20,387 nucleotides of DNA from Trichomonas tenax (Eukaryota > Parabasalia > Trichomonadida > Trichomonadidae). The notes under the pieces were generated by a model. That model was not told the origin of the DNA. It saw only the letters and a list, made by a program, of their open reading frames with translations, and searched no databases. The stretch's first letter is position 1. Each line of letters begins with the position of its first letter. Position numbers and translations under genes: made by a program. Below, one piece after another: positions 8,432 through 18,104 of the stretch. Location: assembly GCA_023091735.1 (NCBI GenBank), contig JALKBU010000937.1:1-20387 (forward strand). The letters run 5' to 3'.

Positions 8432-9226
8432 TTATTTGTAGGCTAAGTTAATACAAAGAACAGAGACATTGTCCATTGTGCTTCTGCTAATTGCTGTGTC
8501 TTTGATCTTTCTAGCTGATTCAGCCATATTATTTGATCCTTTAACAAATCTGGCTGCTTCTTCATCCGTCATAACATCCCACACACCATCGCATGCAATA
8601 ATAAGATTCATTCCATCTTTGCGCTTTAAACGATTTAGTGTTGGTTCGCGAATCAAGTAATCATTTAATGCACCGTCGCCTATAGCACGTGTAAGTGCAA
8701 GCATGCCGCAAACACGGCCTCCAAAAACAGCAGCACCTAATTTGACGACTTTTGCAACTTCGTCAGGGTCTGTAGCTTTATGATCATACGAAAGCCTTGT
8801 AACTTGATCTCCATTTAACAGAACTATACGAGTGTCGCCGAGATTTGCTGTGTAGATAATATCTTTGATAATCATAACAATTGCGAGTGTGCATCCTTGA
8901 TCCGGCCATCTTTTTACGGCTATGTTGTTGATTTCGAGGATACTTTCTTTGATGACAGTTTCGACATTTGCGGTGATGTGAAATCTGGAAGCGAATACGC
9001 GATGAAAATTGTTTGCACAGTAGAGAGCAACATCAACACCACCGTGGCCATCAAACAACCCGTAGTATGATGTTCCAGGGCCAGCGAAATCTCCGACAAC
9101 GACTGCGGTATCTTCCATAGTTGGTCTTACGCCCATCGTATTTGCGTGGCCGCACGAGAAGGACTGTCTGCCTAACACAATGAAGTTGGGGTCTTTTGGA
9201 GGAGCGCCAAGAGTCTTAGATAACAT
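8432..9226 (-). CDS. PP2C-type (PPM) serine/threonine protein phosphatase
   Basis: A 264-residue single-domain metal-dependent Ser/Thr phosphatase that should remove phosphate from protein substrates using two Mn/Mg ions. All family motifs are present in order from the ATG at 9226: RPTMED (34-39, metal-ligand region), LFDGHGG (57-63), CTLAIVMI (112-119), ANLGDTR (127-133), YDHK (147-150), ALTRAIGD (177-184), ACDGVWD (211-217) and MDNVSVL (251-257). The metal-binding aspartates in DGHGG, DGVWD and DN are intact, so activity is expected. Length matches a minimal PP2C catalytic domain; there is no extra regulatory domain, signal peptide or membrane anchor, so it is probably cytosolic or nuclear. 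The open frame extends 18 codons upstream to 9280, but only to a TTG. The ATG at 9226 is preceded by a TCACA initiator 20 nt upstream and begins a sequence consistent with a compact N-terminus. Confidence 0.95.
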   Translation of the reverse strand: MLSKTLGAPPKDPNFIVLGRQSFSCGHANTMGVRPTMEDTAVVVGDFAGPGTSYYGLFDGHGGVDVALYCANNFHRVFASRFHITANVETVIKESILEINNIAVKRWPDQGCTLAIVMIIKDIIYTANLGDTRIVLLNGDQVTRLSYDHKATDPDEVAKVVKLGAAVFGGRVCGMLALTRAIGDGALNDYLIREPTLNRLKRKDGMNLIIACDGVWDVMTDEEAARFVKGSNNMAESARKIKDTAISRSTMDNVSVLCINLAYK

Positions 9227-9243
9227 TTTATAATTATAAAAAA

Positions 9244-9248
9244 TGTGA
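9244..9248 (-). promoter_or_regulatory. Trichomonad-type initiator (TCACA) for the PP2C gene
   Basis: On the minus strand TCACA, followed by a T run, places the +1 adenine at 9246, 20 nt upstream of the ATG at 9226. It matches TCA(+1)Py(T/A) and supports 9226 as the start, since the frame upstream has no ATG. Confidence 0.5.
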
Positions 9249-9551
9249 TAACAAATCGCAAACTTAAAAACTGACAACAAATCTTAGAATGTTGTTTGCG
9301 ATGAAATCGAAGAAATGGTTAATTTTTTAAAAGACAAAACACCATCCTTTCACCGAATACCTTCGCCGACAGCTCTCAAAATCAGTGAAAAACAAGAGGG
9401 AAATATCATTTGCAAATTTATTCCCGAAGTTTAAAATCTTAGTCTTTTTGTGCACATGTGGTTTGCTTGCTAGACCACATTATACAATCCCTACTAAAAT
9501 TCGAATCAAAATATGGCACAACTGCATTTTTTTGGCGAAATTTATCTTTTG

Positions 9552-9616
9552 CCATGGGAAGACCGGATACTGTGATAAATCGTTGAATGATAGAGATTTG
9601 ATCTCATGAGATATTC
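9552..9616 (-). pseudogene. Fossil fragment of a BEACH-domain coding sequence
   Basis: This 65-nt stretch aligns, in the same orientation, with 11421-11495 inside the intact BEACH gene. A 27-nt block (9565-9591 against 11434-11460) is identical; the blocks on either side (13 and 25 nt) contain five mismatches in total; and ten bases present in the gene (11461-11470) are missing. The matching region encodes the most conserved N-terminal BEACH motif (NLYAGRSFNDLSQYPIFPW, residues 2156-2174). The 10-nt deletion shifts the frame and removes the AGR codons, so the fragment cannot encode the motif. Similarity fades on both sides. It is either a leftover of a tandem BEACH paralogue or a small duplicated piece of the neighbouring gene. 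Confidence 0.85.
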
Positions 9617-9689
9617 AAAATAGTATTTTTACAAATAAAATTTTAAAACATAAAACAAAAAATAAAATCCATAACAAAACAAAATAATA

Positions 9690-12600
9690 TTATAGATCTA
9701 AGTATAAGAGCTGCCCATTTGCATCGGATGCTAAAAGGATTGAGCAGTCATCATTATAAACGAGGTTTGTGAATTCATGTTTCTCTTGTGAAATTATTTC
9801 TTTGAGTTGTGGAACTGTTATTAACGTGAAATATCCATCTTTGAAGCTGATTGCAATCATTGGCGTTGTGTTGGTTCTGACGCCGCACATACAAGATAAT
9901 GATGCATCGTATTTGTATTTACTGAGCTGTATGCCGTTGATTGTGTAGCAACGAATTAGTGTTGAAATTCTATCCTGGACTTTTTGTTCACTGGCAATGA
10001 CAATGTAACCCACTGAAAGCACCAAAAAAGTCAATAAATTGTCATCGCCATCGACAGTGAATGCTCTGATGAAATGACCAGAATCGAGTCTGGAAATAAT
10101 AATATTTCGCTGCTTATCGCATGAAACAAAAGCATTGAGATTGGCACTGGAATCAACATCAACCATTGTTGTTAAATGAGGCTGCGTTCGATATTTCAAT
10201 GAATTTTGATGATCCAAGTCCCAAACAGATATTGAAGAATCTCTCCATCTCGTAACAAGCGTTGAATTTCTTGTTCCGAATGGGACGGAGATACCACTAA
10301 TTAGAGCATAGTTCTGGCGCTGCGAGAACAAATAGTGTGCGCTGCTTGAGTCAATTTTGAAAACATGGAAGCATGAATCCCATGGTGATGAAGCAATGAA
10401 CAAATTAGATTCTGCAACGAAATCGAAGCTTCGACTAGAAAGAGTGAAGCAATCATTACTTGTTTCTGGGAATGTAATGTACTTCTTCAGTGTCATCAGT
10501 ACTGTTTGTTTGATGTTACCTTCAGCAGCTGCCGTGCGCCATTTTTGGTTGAGTGTAATCGAAACTAAATCTGATTGAGCCGTAACAATTGGAATAGAAT
10601 TTGGTGAATTTCCAATGAATATAATGGGATACTTGAATCTCTGAACAACAGCCCATTTCAAATCATTCGGACGTAAGTAATTAAGTGACAAACTGTAACC
10701 ACGCTTTGGATGTGGAGCATTGAAAATCTGCCGTGGAACAATACCGCTGTTGGAAGCGTAGATTTGGACTCTCTTTAGTTCCATTGGATCATTGAGAACT
10801 TCTTTTGTGATGCAGCTCTGATAACAGAACTTATGGAATGTGTTATTAGCAGCAACAGCTTCCTTTCCACTCTGCTTGTATCCGAAAATGAGATCGATCC
10901 AATCATGTAAGTTTTCGCTGACGTATTTGGACTCGAGAGCGTTTCGGTGCATCTGGATGAACTCTGTTGCTGAACTTGCCCACAGAGGAAGTTCAACATC
11001 ACCGATTGGAGTGTCATTGACAACACCGAGGTCGAATTTATCAATGTTCATCAGCATTTCTGGCATTGTGAAGAATTCCGGAATTAATTCTCTAAAGTCT
11101 GGTGAAAGACCCGAAACAGTGTGCCATGAGAGCGGAATAGATCTGAAAACTCTGCTTGGGTTGTCGAACATGTTATCCTGCATTTCGATGTGCAAGCTTG
11201 TGTATGGCTCGACTCTGATCATCCAATGGACGACATAGAAAGCATTCGAGTAATGGAATCTATACAAACACTTGGCTTCATCACTATCATCGACTTCGTT
11301 CAATAGCAGCTGTAATTTCTCGAGTCTTTCTTTACAGATTGCGCCAACTGGTTTAGAGAAGTCTCTGAATGTCTTCGGATTGTTGAGATCGAGTTTGCTG
11401 TCAGTGTAGTTAGCAACAACCCATGGGAATATGGGATACTGTGATAAATCGTTGAATGATCTTCCAGCATAGAGATTTATTCTCATGAGATATTCGTAGT
11501 TAGAAATTGCACCATGCTGCCACTCATTTGTTGCGTGTTCGAGCCATTCCTTGCAAGATGACTTCAATTGAAGGATTTCAAGGTTCTGGAGTTTAGCTTG
11601 CTTTAAGATCTTGAGAACTTTGTTTCTGTCACCCTTCGGAAAGTAAATGAAAACAGATTTGTTGTTATTCATGAAGAATTCAAGGCCACTGTCAATGTGA
11701 AGATATGATCTATGGAGAACCATCTTTAGATCACTCAACTTAATGAAAACGCTCTTTCCTTTGTCATCATTGAAGTGGAATTCGTTGAAGTTGATGAAGA
11801 ATGTTCCATCATATGGTTTCTTGATTGTGATCATCTGAGCTGTAGTAAAGAATGCGAAGTAGCGATGATCGAAATCAGTATCTTCATCTGTTGATTCTTC
11901 TTCTGCCTGAACTTTTGCAACTTTATTAGCATCAAGCCATCTTTCGTATTTGCTTTGAGCTGCTTCTGCAGTTGTTCCATCTCTCATCAAAGAAGCCTTC
12001 ATGTGGATATCAAAGTTGAAGTTTGGCTTGAAGAAAATGTGCCTAAGTTGGTTATCTGTTGACTTCGAGACCTTCCAGTGTTGGATTTGACCAATAGATG
12101 ACCATGGACCTCCATTGGATCTCAAATCCTTGAACATGTTTGCGTGTGCTTTTGTGCAAGAAATAGAATGATATGTGATTTGCTGCTTGAACTCTTCTGT
12201 TCTCTGAAGAACAGCATCCGTTATTGTAACATGATCAACCTGTGGAACTTGTGAAATAACTTCTCTAACTCTCTTAGCTTTGAGGAATACTGTGTCTAAT
12301 GATTGTTGCTTCGAGAATTCAGTTGATGTTTCATCAAAATATGTTTCCAGATTAGAAATTGGATCTCTAAGAGTTTCAAAGATTTGGAAAACTAATTCAC
12401 TGTTTTCAAGAATGTTTCCTTCAACTTGCATATTGTTGCTGATGTTCTTTGTAATGATATTCTTGCAGGCAAGAAGGAATTCAACAACTGGTGTGACTTT
12501 AGATGGATCCTTTTGAGCTATCTTTAAAGCCGCAACACCAACATGAGAGAACAACTGGAATGCAATTTCGCTTTCAAATTCATGTGATTTGAAGAAAGTA

Positions 12601-15600
12601 GTAACCTTTGGAATCTTTGAAGGCGATGCTTGAATGATGTACGCGAAAATGAAAGACAAAACTTCAGCATATTTGATCTTCTTTCCTTGTTTTCTGAATA
12701 CAATTGAAGCAATGTTTGCATATTTTGTTGTGAAGCCAATGAGTTGTCTTGCAACTTTAATATCCCACCATTGGTTCGCTCCTTGTATTCTTGGGTCAAC
12801 TCTCGCTGAGAAATTAACCTTGTGAGTATAGTTAGAATTGCAGATTCCTTGTAACAATTCGATGCATGGGGTTTCTGGATTCATTGTCTGAAGAAGAACT
12901 TCTTCAACACTACTACCATAAATCATCTTGAGAGAGATATTACTATAGAATACTTCAGTATCAGGGATGTAAAATAGATACTCGAATATTTCTGTGAAAA
13001 CAAAAGCAACTTCATCTGCAGTGACGCTTGGGAATAATTGAAGCAGTTTAAGGAGCTTGTGGTAGATGATTCTTAGCATTAATGGCGTATTAAGTTTGAG
13101 AGTCTTTGACATATGAAGGAAGAAAGCTTCGCATTCCTGGAACTTATCCCAATAACCTTTCTTGATGAAGAACACTAAAACTTTGTAATAAATTGCCAAG
13201 AAAACAGAATTTGAATTAAGATCGAGTTCTGGAACGGATGAATTCATCATAGCATAGAAAATCCAGAAATACCAAATGTCACACTTTCCAAATGAATGGA
13301 GAAGTGGCGATGTAATTGTTAATGTCATTTGATCAATAACATTGAAGAAATCTTCGATGTGTGCCCATTCGTAGAATTGCGAGATATAGCTGACGAATGG
13401 AAGCAATCCTGCTTGATATGATGGTGAATCCAAGTAGGACTGTGCTGCTACGTTCCATGTTTGCTCTGTGATGTTCTCTGGATTGTAAATTTGTATTATT
13501 TTATGAAAAGCATCTTCGAAGTTGATTGAGTTTCGTCGAACCAAAACACCCGAATCTTCAAGAGACTTAATGAGAAGTAAAAACTTGAATGTGAGAATTC
13601 TAAGTTCTTCATTTGAGTGGTTCATCATCCCAATGAATGGTGCATAAAATCCAACTTTTGCAAAGTTGTCACAGATCCCATGAATGTTTTTCACGCAAAG
13701 TTCATAAAGCAACTGCATCAACTCAATTCTAACTTCTGTGTTGTTGAGAGATAAAGACAAATTGAAGAAAATGTCTTTATCTTCCCTGTTCAGCTTTGAA
13801 ACCGTTGCTTGCTTGATTATTGACCAAAAAGCCTTTCTCACATCAGCATCGCTTTCAGAGATAGTGAACATAACAAGTCTGCAAACTGAAACTGTATCTG
13901 TTAATAACTTTGAGTACTCTCCATTAATCAAGTCTTGCCAAACATTGATGAAAGCAATTTTAATTGGAGGTGACTGAAGACCAATCAAGAAGTAGTTGAA
14001 CCAAATATCTTCAATCATTATTTTAACATCTTTCTTATCTGTAAGTTTGGAAAACAGTTTTCCTAATGTTGTGATTACTGGAACTGTTATTGTATCAGGA
14101 TTAAGTCTGGAGAGTAAATATGCAATGCATTTGACGCCATCTTCGGCAAAGAAGTCCGTTTTGATTTCCTGCGATGCGGCGCAGAAGTTAACAATGATTT
14201 CAACCAAAAGAACTAAAAATTCCTTTGAATCAGAGTTTTCTTCATCAAATATTGAGTATTCTACTTGTTCGAATAATGGAAGGAATGTCTTAAGTCCGCC
14301 AATATTCATTGCAACATCACACAATGATGTTGAGAATGAATAAATGTTTCCTACAACTTTTGCATTACCAATATCTTTTCTTGCGTTGTTTGCGCATATG
14401 TTATTAAGGGCAAACCTGGAGCTGTAACAAGCAAATAATAAATCACTCATTTGTTCTGAAAAGATCTGCTGTGGAAGCGTTGGGAATAGCTTTGCATACG
14501 TTGGAGATAAACCGTAAACAAAGTCAAATGGCAAATCACTCATTGTCTTAATGATTTCCTGAGAAAGAGCTGTCGAAAACATGTACATGCAACTGAAGTT
14601 AAACAACAAAACTTCCTCTATTGTAGAATCATATGGAATAGAATTACCAATGACGATTTTTTCAAGATCTGCTTCGAAATTCATTCCAGTAACTTCATAT
14701 TGAGCGCATTGATTACCTAATATATAAATTCTTATCTTGCGCTTCTCAAACGTTAATGTCAAGTGATACCATGTATGGGCAGAGAGATGAATATCTGTTT
14801 CTAAAATTCCTGAGCTCTTTGATGTCTTATATGTCAAAACAAGTCTTCCGTCAGAGATGTATAAATCTATTGATTTTCCGTTGACATTTCTCATGGAAAT
14901 CAAATGCGGTTTGCTGGAGTATTGATAATAATTTGATGAGAGTTCAAATCGCATCATGATCGTGAATCCTTTAGCGATGTAATTTGATGGGACTCTCGGG
15001 ATGAAAAGTCCGCTGTGATTTCCTGTGCAAGCAATGAATGATTGTGGAGTCTTTGGAACTATTGACGAAAGAATGGAAGAAAGAGTCTTTGTTAACAGAC
15101 TTGTGAACCAGAAGCGCTTTTCGTTCTTTGCTTGAATGACTTTAAACAATTCGAACAATGTCTTCCATTTGAATGCAAAGCAAGAAACTGTTGAAAATAG
15201 TTGGATGAGGATTGCTATTGAAGCTTGTTGTTGTTGGGAAATTGCCTTAAAGGATTGGAATGAAGCAATATATTGGAGAATGCAGATTGGAAGCTTCGAT
15301 TCGTAAACGAGAAGTTTGTTGGTAACCGATGTCTCGCAGATTTGTGATATGAATGAGAATATCTTGGCGTGAGCTGGAAGATGCTTTGTAATTTCATGAA
15401 GATACGGAAGCATCTTCTGATTCTTTATCTCAATGAATTGCATTGTTTGGAGACTGATATTTGATGATTCATATGTTAACTTCAAAAGAATATCAATTGT
15501 TGGGGTATCAAAGTTTTGATCAACCAAAGCAGTTTGAATGTTGATCATTGGTTCTTTGATGAGAATTGCACGCATCTTTGGATTGTTTGTTGTAAGAGGA

Positions 15601-17942
15601 AAGAAGGTTTCCATAGCGAGGTTTGCCATCTTTATGCGCTTCTCGTCTTTAGGAACAGCTTTGACAACTCTGGATACTTCTACCATATATGAATACTGCT
15701 CAACTGGCTGAAGAAGTGCAGCTCTATTAGTAGAGAATGCAATATTTAATACTGATATTAAGTCCATTACCAATTTGAACCATCTTTCATCTTCGGTTTT
15801 CTGCGTTGCTGTTCTAAACACCCTGATAAGCATCTGGAAGAGATAATCATATGGTGTTTCTTTCCACGATGTCTTAAAGTTTGTGGAATCTAAGAGGAAA
15901 CCTTTTGTAATGATTGATAGTGCAAAATCTTGTGTTGTATCTTCGAAAAGGAAATGGAATGCTAATGCAACAAATTCGATATAAGTAAACAAGAAGAGTT
16001 TTGTATTTTCATTCCTCAGCATTGAATCAATGAATGCAAACATGTTGCTTCTTGTTAACGCAATTTTAGCGTTAAATTGTGCATATTTGTCTTCAGCAAC
16101 ATTAGAGATATGAAATTGCTGTGTTGACAGCATTGCTTTGATCATAATTTTCGTGAAACTCGTGTCAGCAATAATATTGTGGAATCTGCTTGGATCCATC
16201 TTGAAAAGATTTGCAGCAAACGCTGTTATATCATCATAGATTTGCGGCGATGTTATTTCATAAAGCTCTGATACAGCACTAAAAATCGATGTTGCATACT
16301 TTGGAGCATCAATGCACATGACAGAAAGAATGTGGAAGATCGATTTCTTGAGAATTGAAAAGAGATTCAAAATATCATTTTGCGGAATCGTTGACCACAA
16401 GTTTAGATCATGCATGAAGATGCTTGAGCTCGCAAATACCTTGAATCCATTAATAGAATCCAAAGCAGACGCAACTTTTGAATGGTCACAAAGAAGTAAA
16501 AGAGCTGTAACGAAAAACTTGATTGTTAACGACAAAACTTCGGGATCCATCGAAATTGAATTATTGAAAAGCTTTTGTTCTGTAATTTGCTTTGAAAAAT
16601 TCAGTGTTTGATTAATTAATAATGTGATGAATTCATTTCCATGCTTATAATGCGTAAGTTCAACGAGAACATGCAATAGATCGTTGAGTTTTTGATTTTC
16701 CGTAATATGACGATGGAAAGGAGAGAAATAAACGCATGGTTTAGCTTCTGTTTCGCTAACTGCATTATCAATGCTGTGTATGAATATAGGGATTTGGAAT
16801 GTCTTTTGTTCTACGAATGAAAGTATAGGTATATGATAAGAAACAGAACGAAAATTCGCGTAATCTTTAATCATTGAATATTCTTCTTCGTCTATATTGT
16901 ATTTAGGCATTTCTGTGATAATCGGTGATTGATTTATTGTCCAAGCGATGAAAACTATTAAAAAGTGAATTTCGTGATTATTCCAAATCTTTTGCTCGAA
17001 CTCCGAATCGATTTGTATTAGAAAGCAGAAGAACTTGAGAATTGCTTTTCCAAGTAAAAATATCTTATCTTGGTCAATTTTTGCTGATGTGTGTAAGAAA
17101 ATGAAGCTGAGAAGTAATAATGACTTTTCAACAATTACAATCATTGAGTCTGCATATAGAATGCATAACGATTTGTGTCTGACGTTCGATAACGCAGCGA
17201 ATTCTAAAAGAAAATCGTGAAGTTGCAAATTTCCAAAACTTTCGTTCATATAATTCTCAGCCCAGTAGTTATAGTACTGCACACCATATCGATATACAAC
17301 AAACTGGTAAGGTTTGAAAAACTCCGATGTTTTGATAAAATCAAGGCAAATGTGGAGAACTCGCGATAAATAGTTGGCGTTGAATTGTGTCATTATTAAA
17401 GGTGAGCGGCGCGTGAATAGTTCGATCATTGGTTTGAGAATTAAGTCGATTAAGAAAAACGAATCTGCTTGATAAGGTTCTGGAACAGAAAGAGCAACTG
17501 ACATCGTATTTGTGAGCACGTTTAACTTGATTTGTGCCTGTTCATCGCCCATCAGCGCATCATTAAATATATTGGGAAATAAATGTGAGAGTTTGATGAA
17601 ACTACGAAACAAAAACGGTATAAAAATCGCAATTAGTTTGTCAGTTTTCACCTCTGATGACATACAGAACGAGAAAACTTGTGGTAAGTCATTCAATAAC
17701 GGCGATAGATCAGTGTTAAGCTGAAAAAGGTTAACGAAGTATTCTTCCTGGTTTTCATTGGGGCACTTTTTAATTTCATCACGTGTGTAAACGCGATTTG
17801 GCATCTTGTCATAAAAATCAAGAAGAGTTGGGTATTGGCTCAGTAATCCCCACTGTTTGGGGATCTCGGCAGTGAACCATCTGACCCACAGTTGCAGCTT
17901 TGGGTCCTGTGGGCCTTTGTACTTCCGAAAAAGCTTAAACAT
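9690..17942 (-). CDS. Giant BEACH-domain protein (LamG-like, PH-BEACH, WD40)
   Basis: An uninterrupted 2750-residue protein of the BEACH family (neurobeachin/LYST/LRBA/BDCP relatives), scaffolds acting in membrane trafficking and lysosome or vacuole sizing. Residues 1-970 are helical, armadillo-like with many Leu/Phe-rich repeats. At about 970-1100 is a concanavalin/LamG-like jelly roll (HSGLFIPRVPSNYIAKGFTI ... HTWYHLTLTFEKRKIRIY). A second long helical region follows to about 1990. A PH-BEACH domain spans about 2010-2110 (YFAFFTTAQMITIKK...). The BEACH domain is at about 2130-2414, with its diagnostic NLYAGRSFNDLSQYPIFPW at 2156-2174, HYSNAFYVVHWMIRVEPYT and FDLGVVNDTPIGDVELPLWA. The C-terminus to 2750 is a WD40 propeller (for example TRWRDSSISVWDLD near 2567). 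There is no signal peptide or membrane span, so it is a cytosolic, peripheral protein. The frame is open 41 codons further upstream to an ATG at 18065; I prefer the ATG at 17942 because an initiator lies between the two. No intron is needed. Confidence 0.95.
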   Translation of the reverse strand: MFKLFRKYKGPQDPKLQLWVRWFTAEIPKQWGLLSQYPTLLDFYDKMPNRVYTRDEIKKCPNENQEEYFVNLFQLNTDLSPLLNDLPQVFSFCMSSEVKTDKLIAIFIPFLFRSFIKLSHLFPNIFNDALMGDEQAQIKLNVLTNTMSVALSVPEPYQADSFFLIDLILKPMIELFTRRSPLIMTQFNANYLSRVLHICLDFIKTSEFFKPYQFVVYRYGVQYYNYWAENYMNESFGNLQLHDFLLEFAALSNVRHKSLCILYADSMIVIVEKSLLLLSFIFLHTSAKIDQDKIFLLGKAILKFFCFLIQIDSEFEQKIWNNHEIHFLIVFIAWTINQSPIITEMPKYNIDEEEYSMIKDYANFRSVSYHIPILSFVEQKTFQIPIFIHSIDNAVSETEAKPCVYFSPFHRHITENQKLNDLLHVLVELTHYKHGNEFITLLINQTLNFSKQITEQKLFNNSISMDPEVLSLTIKFFVTALLLLCDHSKVASALDSINGFKVFASSSIFMHDLNLWSTIPQNDILNLFSILKKSIFHILSVMCIDAPKYATSIFSAVSELYEITSPQIYDDITAFAANLFKMDPSRFHNIIADTSFTKIMIKAMLSTQQFHISNVAEDKYAQFNAKIALTRSNMFAFIDSMLRNENTKLFLFTYIEFVALAFHFLFEDTTQDFALSIITKGFLLDSTNFKTSWKETPYDYLFQMLIRVFRTATQKTEDERWFKLVMDLISVLNIAFSTNRAALLQPVEQYSYMVEVSRVVKAVPKDEKRIKMANLAMETFFPLTTNNPKMRAILIKEPMINIQTALVDQNFDTPTIDILLKLTYESSNISLQTMQFIEIKNQKMLPYLHEITKHLPAHAKIFSFISQICETSVTNKLLVYESKLPICILQYIASFQSFKAISQQQQASIAILIQLFSTVSCFAFKWKTLFELFKVIQAKNEKRFWFTSLLTKTLSSILSSIVPKTPQSFIACTGNHSGLFIPRVPSNYIAKGFTIMMRFELSSNYYQYSSKPHLISMRNVNGKSIDLYISDGRLVLTYKTSKSSGILETDIHLSAHTWYHLTLTFEKRKIRIYILGNQCAQYEVTGMNFEADLEKIVIGNSIPYDSTIEEVLLFNFSCMYMFSTALSQEIIKTMSDLPFDFVYGLSPTYAKLFPTLPQQIFSEQMSDLLFACYSSRFALNNICANNARKDIGNAKVVGNIYSFSTSLCDVAMNIGGLKTFLPLFEQVEYSIFDEENSDSKEFLVLLVEIIVNFCAASQEIKTDFFAEDGVKCIAYLLSRLNPDTITVPVITTLGKLFSKLTDKKDVKIMIEDIWFNYFLIGLQSPPIKIAFINVWQDLINGEYSKLLTDTVSVCRLVMFTISESDADVRKAFWSIIKQATVSKLNREDKDIFFNLSLSLNNTEVRIELMQLLYELCVKNIHGICDNFAKVGFYAPFIGMMNHSNEELRILTFKFLLLIKSLEDSGVLVRRNSINFEDAFHKIIQIYNPENITEQTWNVAAQSYLDSPSYQAGLLPFVSYISQFYEWAHIEDFFNVIDQMTLTITSPLLHSFGKCDIWYFWIFYAMMNSSVPELDLNSNSVFLAIYYKVLVFFIKKGYWDKFQECEAFFLHMSKTLKLNTPLMLRIIYHKLLKLLQLFPSVTADEVAFVFTEIFEYLFYIPDTEVFYSNISLKMIYGSSVEEVLLQTMNPETPCIELLQGICNSNYTHKVNFSARVDPRIQGANQWWDIKVARQLIGFTTKYANIASIVFRKQGKKIKYAEVLSFIFAYIIQASPSKIPKVTTFFKSHEFESEIAFQLFSHVGVAALKIAQKDPSKVTPVVEFLLACKNIITKNISNNMQVEGNILENSELVFQIFETLRDPISNLETYFDETSTEFSKQQSLDTVFLKAKRVREVISQVPQVDHVTITDAVLQRTEEFKQQITYHSISCTKAHANMFKDLRSNGGPWSSIGQIQHWKVSKSTDNQLRHIFFKPNFNFDIHMKASLMRDGTTAEAAQSKYERWLDANKVAKVQAEEESTDEDTDFDHRYFAFFTTAQMITIKKPYDGTFFINFNEFHFNDDKGKSVFIKLSDLKMVLHRSYLHIDSGLEFFMNNNKSVFIYFPKGDRNKVLKILKQAKLQNLEILQLKSSCKEWLEHATNEWQHGAISNYEYLMRINLYAGRSFNDLSQYPIFPWVVANYTDSKLDLNNPKTFRDFSKPVGAICKERLEKLQLLLNEVDDSDEAKCLYRFHYSNAFYVVHWMIRVEPYTSLHIEMQDNMFDNPSRVFRSIPLSWHTVSGLSPDFRELIPEFFTMPEMLMNIDKFDLGVVNDTPIGDVELPLWASSATEFIQMHRNALESKYVSENLHDWIDLIFGYKQSGKEAVAANNTFHKFCYQSCITKEVLNDPMELKRVQIYASNSGIVPRQIFNAPHPKRGYSLSLNYLRPNDLKWAVVQRFKYPIIFIGNSPNSIPIVTAQSDLVSITLNQKWRTAAAEGNIKQTVLMTLKKYITFPETSNDCFTLSSRSFDFVAESNLFIASSPWDSCFHVFKIDSSSAHYLFSQRQNYALISGISVPFGTRNSTLVTRWRDSSISVWDLDHQNSLKYRTQPHLTTMVDVDSSANLNAFVSCDKQRNIIISRLDSGHFIRAFTVDGDDNLLTFLVLSVGYIVIASEQKVQDRISTLIRCYTINGIQLSKYKYDASLSCMCGVRTNTTPMIAISFKDGYFTLITVPQLKEIISQEKHEFTNLVYNDDCSILLASDANGQLLYLDL

Positions 17943-17966
17943 TGAAATTTGTTCAATTTTATAAAA

Positions 17967-17972
17967 AAGTGA
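17967..17972 (-). promoter_or_regulatory. Trichomonad-type initiator (TCACTT) for the BEACH gene
   Basis: On the minus strand TCACTT, a full match to TCA(+1)Py(T/A), places the +1 adenine at 17970, 28 nt before the ATG at 17942. If used, transcripts would not contain the in-frame ATG at 18065. The spacing is a little longer than at the other genes here. Confidence 0.5.
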
Positions 17973-18030
17973 CAATTTTTTATGCAAAATCAATCGGTCC
18001 TCCAGTGATGATGACGCTGCTAGAGTCTTC

Positions 18031-18079
18031 GGCGCTAGCGCGGCGACGTCACCGCCTCCGGGCAACCCCCCCCCCCCCC
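18031..18079. repeat. GC-rich island ending in a C14 run
   Basis: Positions 18031-18080 are about 82% G+C by hand count (41 of 50), in a spacer that is otherwise strongly AT-rich. It includes the perfect 10-bp palindrome GCGCTAGCGC (18032-18041), a GACGTC palindrome a few bases on, several CpGs, and a run of 14 C at 18066-18079 (G14 on the BEACH sense strand). It lies about 60-110 nt upstream of the predicted BEACH transcription start. It could be a protein-binding or structure-forming promoter element, an inserted foreign segment, or a sequencing or assembly error. Confidence 0.75.
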
Positions 18080-18104
18080 AGAGATATCAAATATGCTCAG
18101 CTTA

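Larger units (their letters stand above)
9227..9689. other. Spacer between PP2C and BEACH genes (contains a BEACH fossil)
   Basis: 463 nt upstream of the PP2C gene and downstream of the BEACH gene, both on the minus strand. Besides the PP2C promoter and the BEACH 3' end, it holds the relic described separately at 9552-9616. A 74-codon plus-strand open frame at 9385-9609 runs antisense through the relic and is not a credible gene. Confidence 0.5.

Noticed and set aside
9227..9280. 18-codon N-terminal extension of the PP2C gene
   Set aside because: It begins with TTG, not ATG, and contains the predicted initiator; the ATG at 9226 is the first usable start.
9385..9609. 74-codon plus-strand open frame between PP2C and BEACH
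   Set aside because: It runs antisense through the BEACH fossil and has no other support.
10357..17724. Plus-strand open frames of 60-132 codons inside the BEACH gene
   Set aside because: They are antisense shadows of a strongly supported coding frame, with no domain motifs or initiators of their own.
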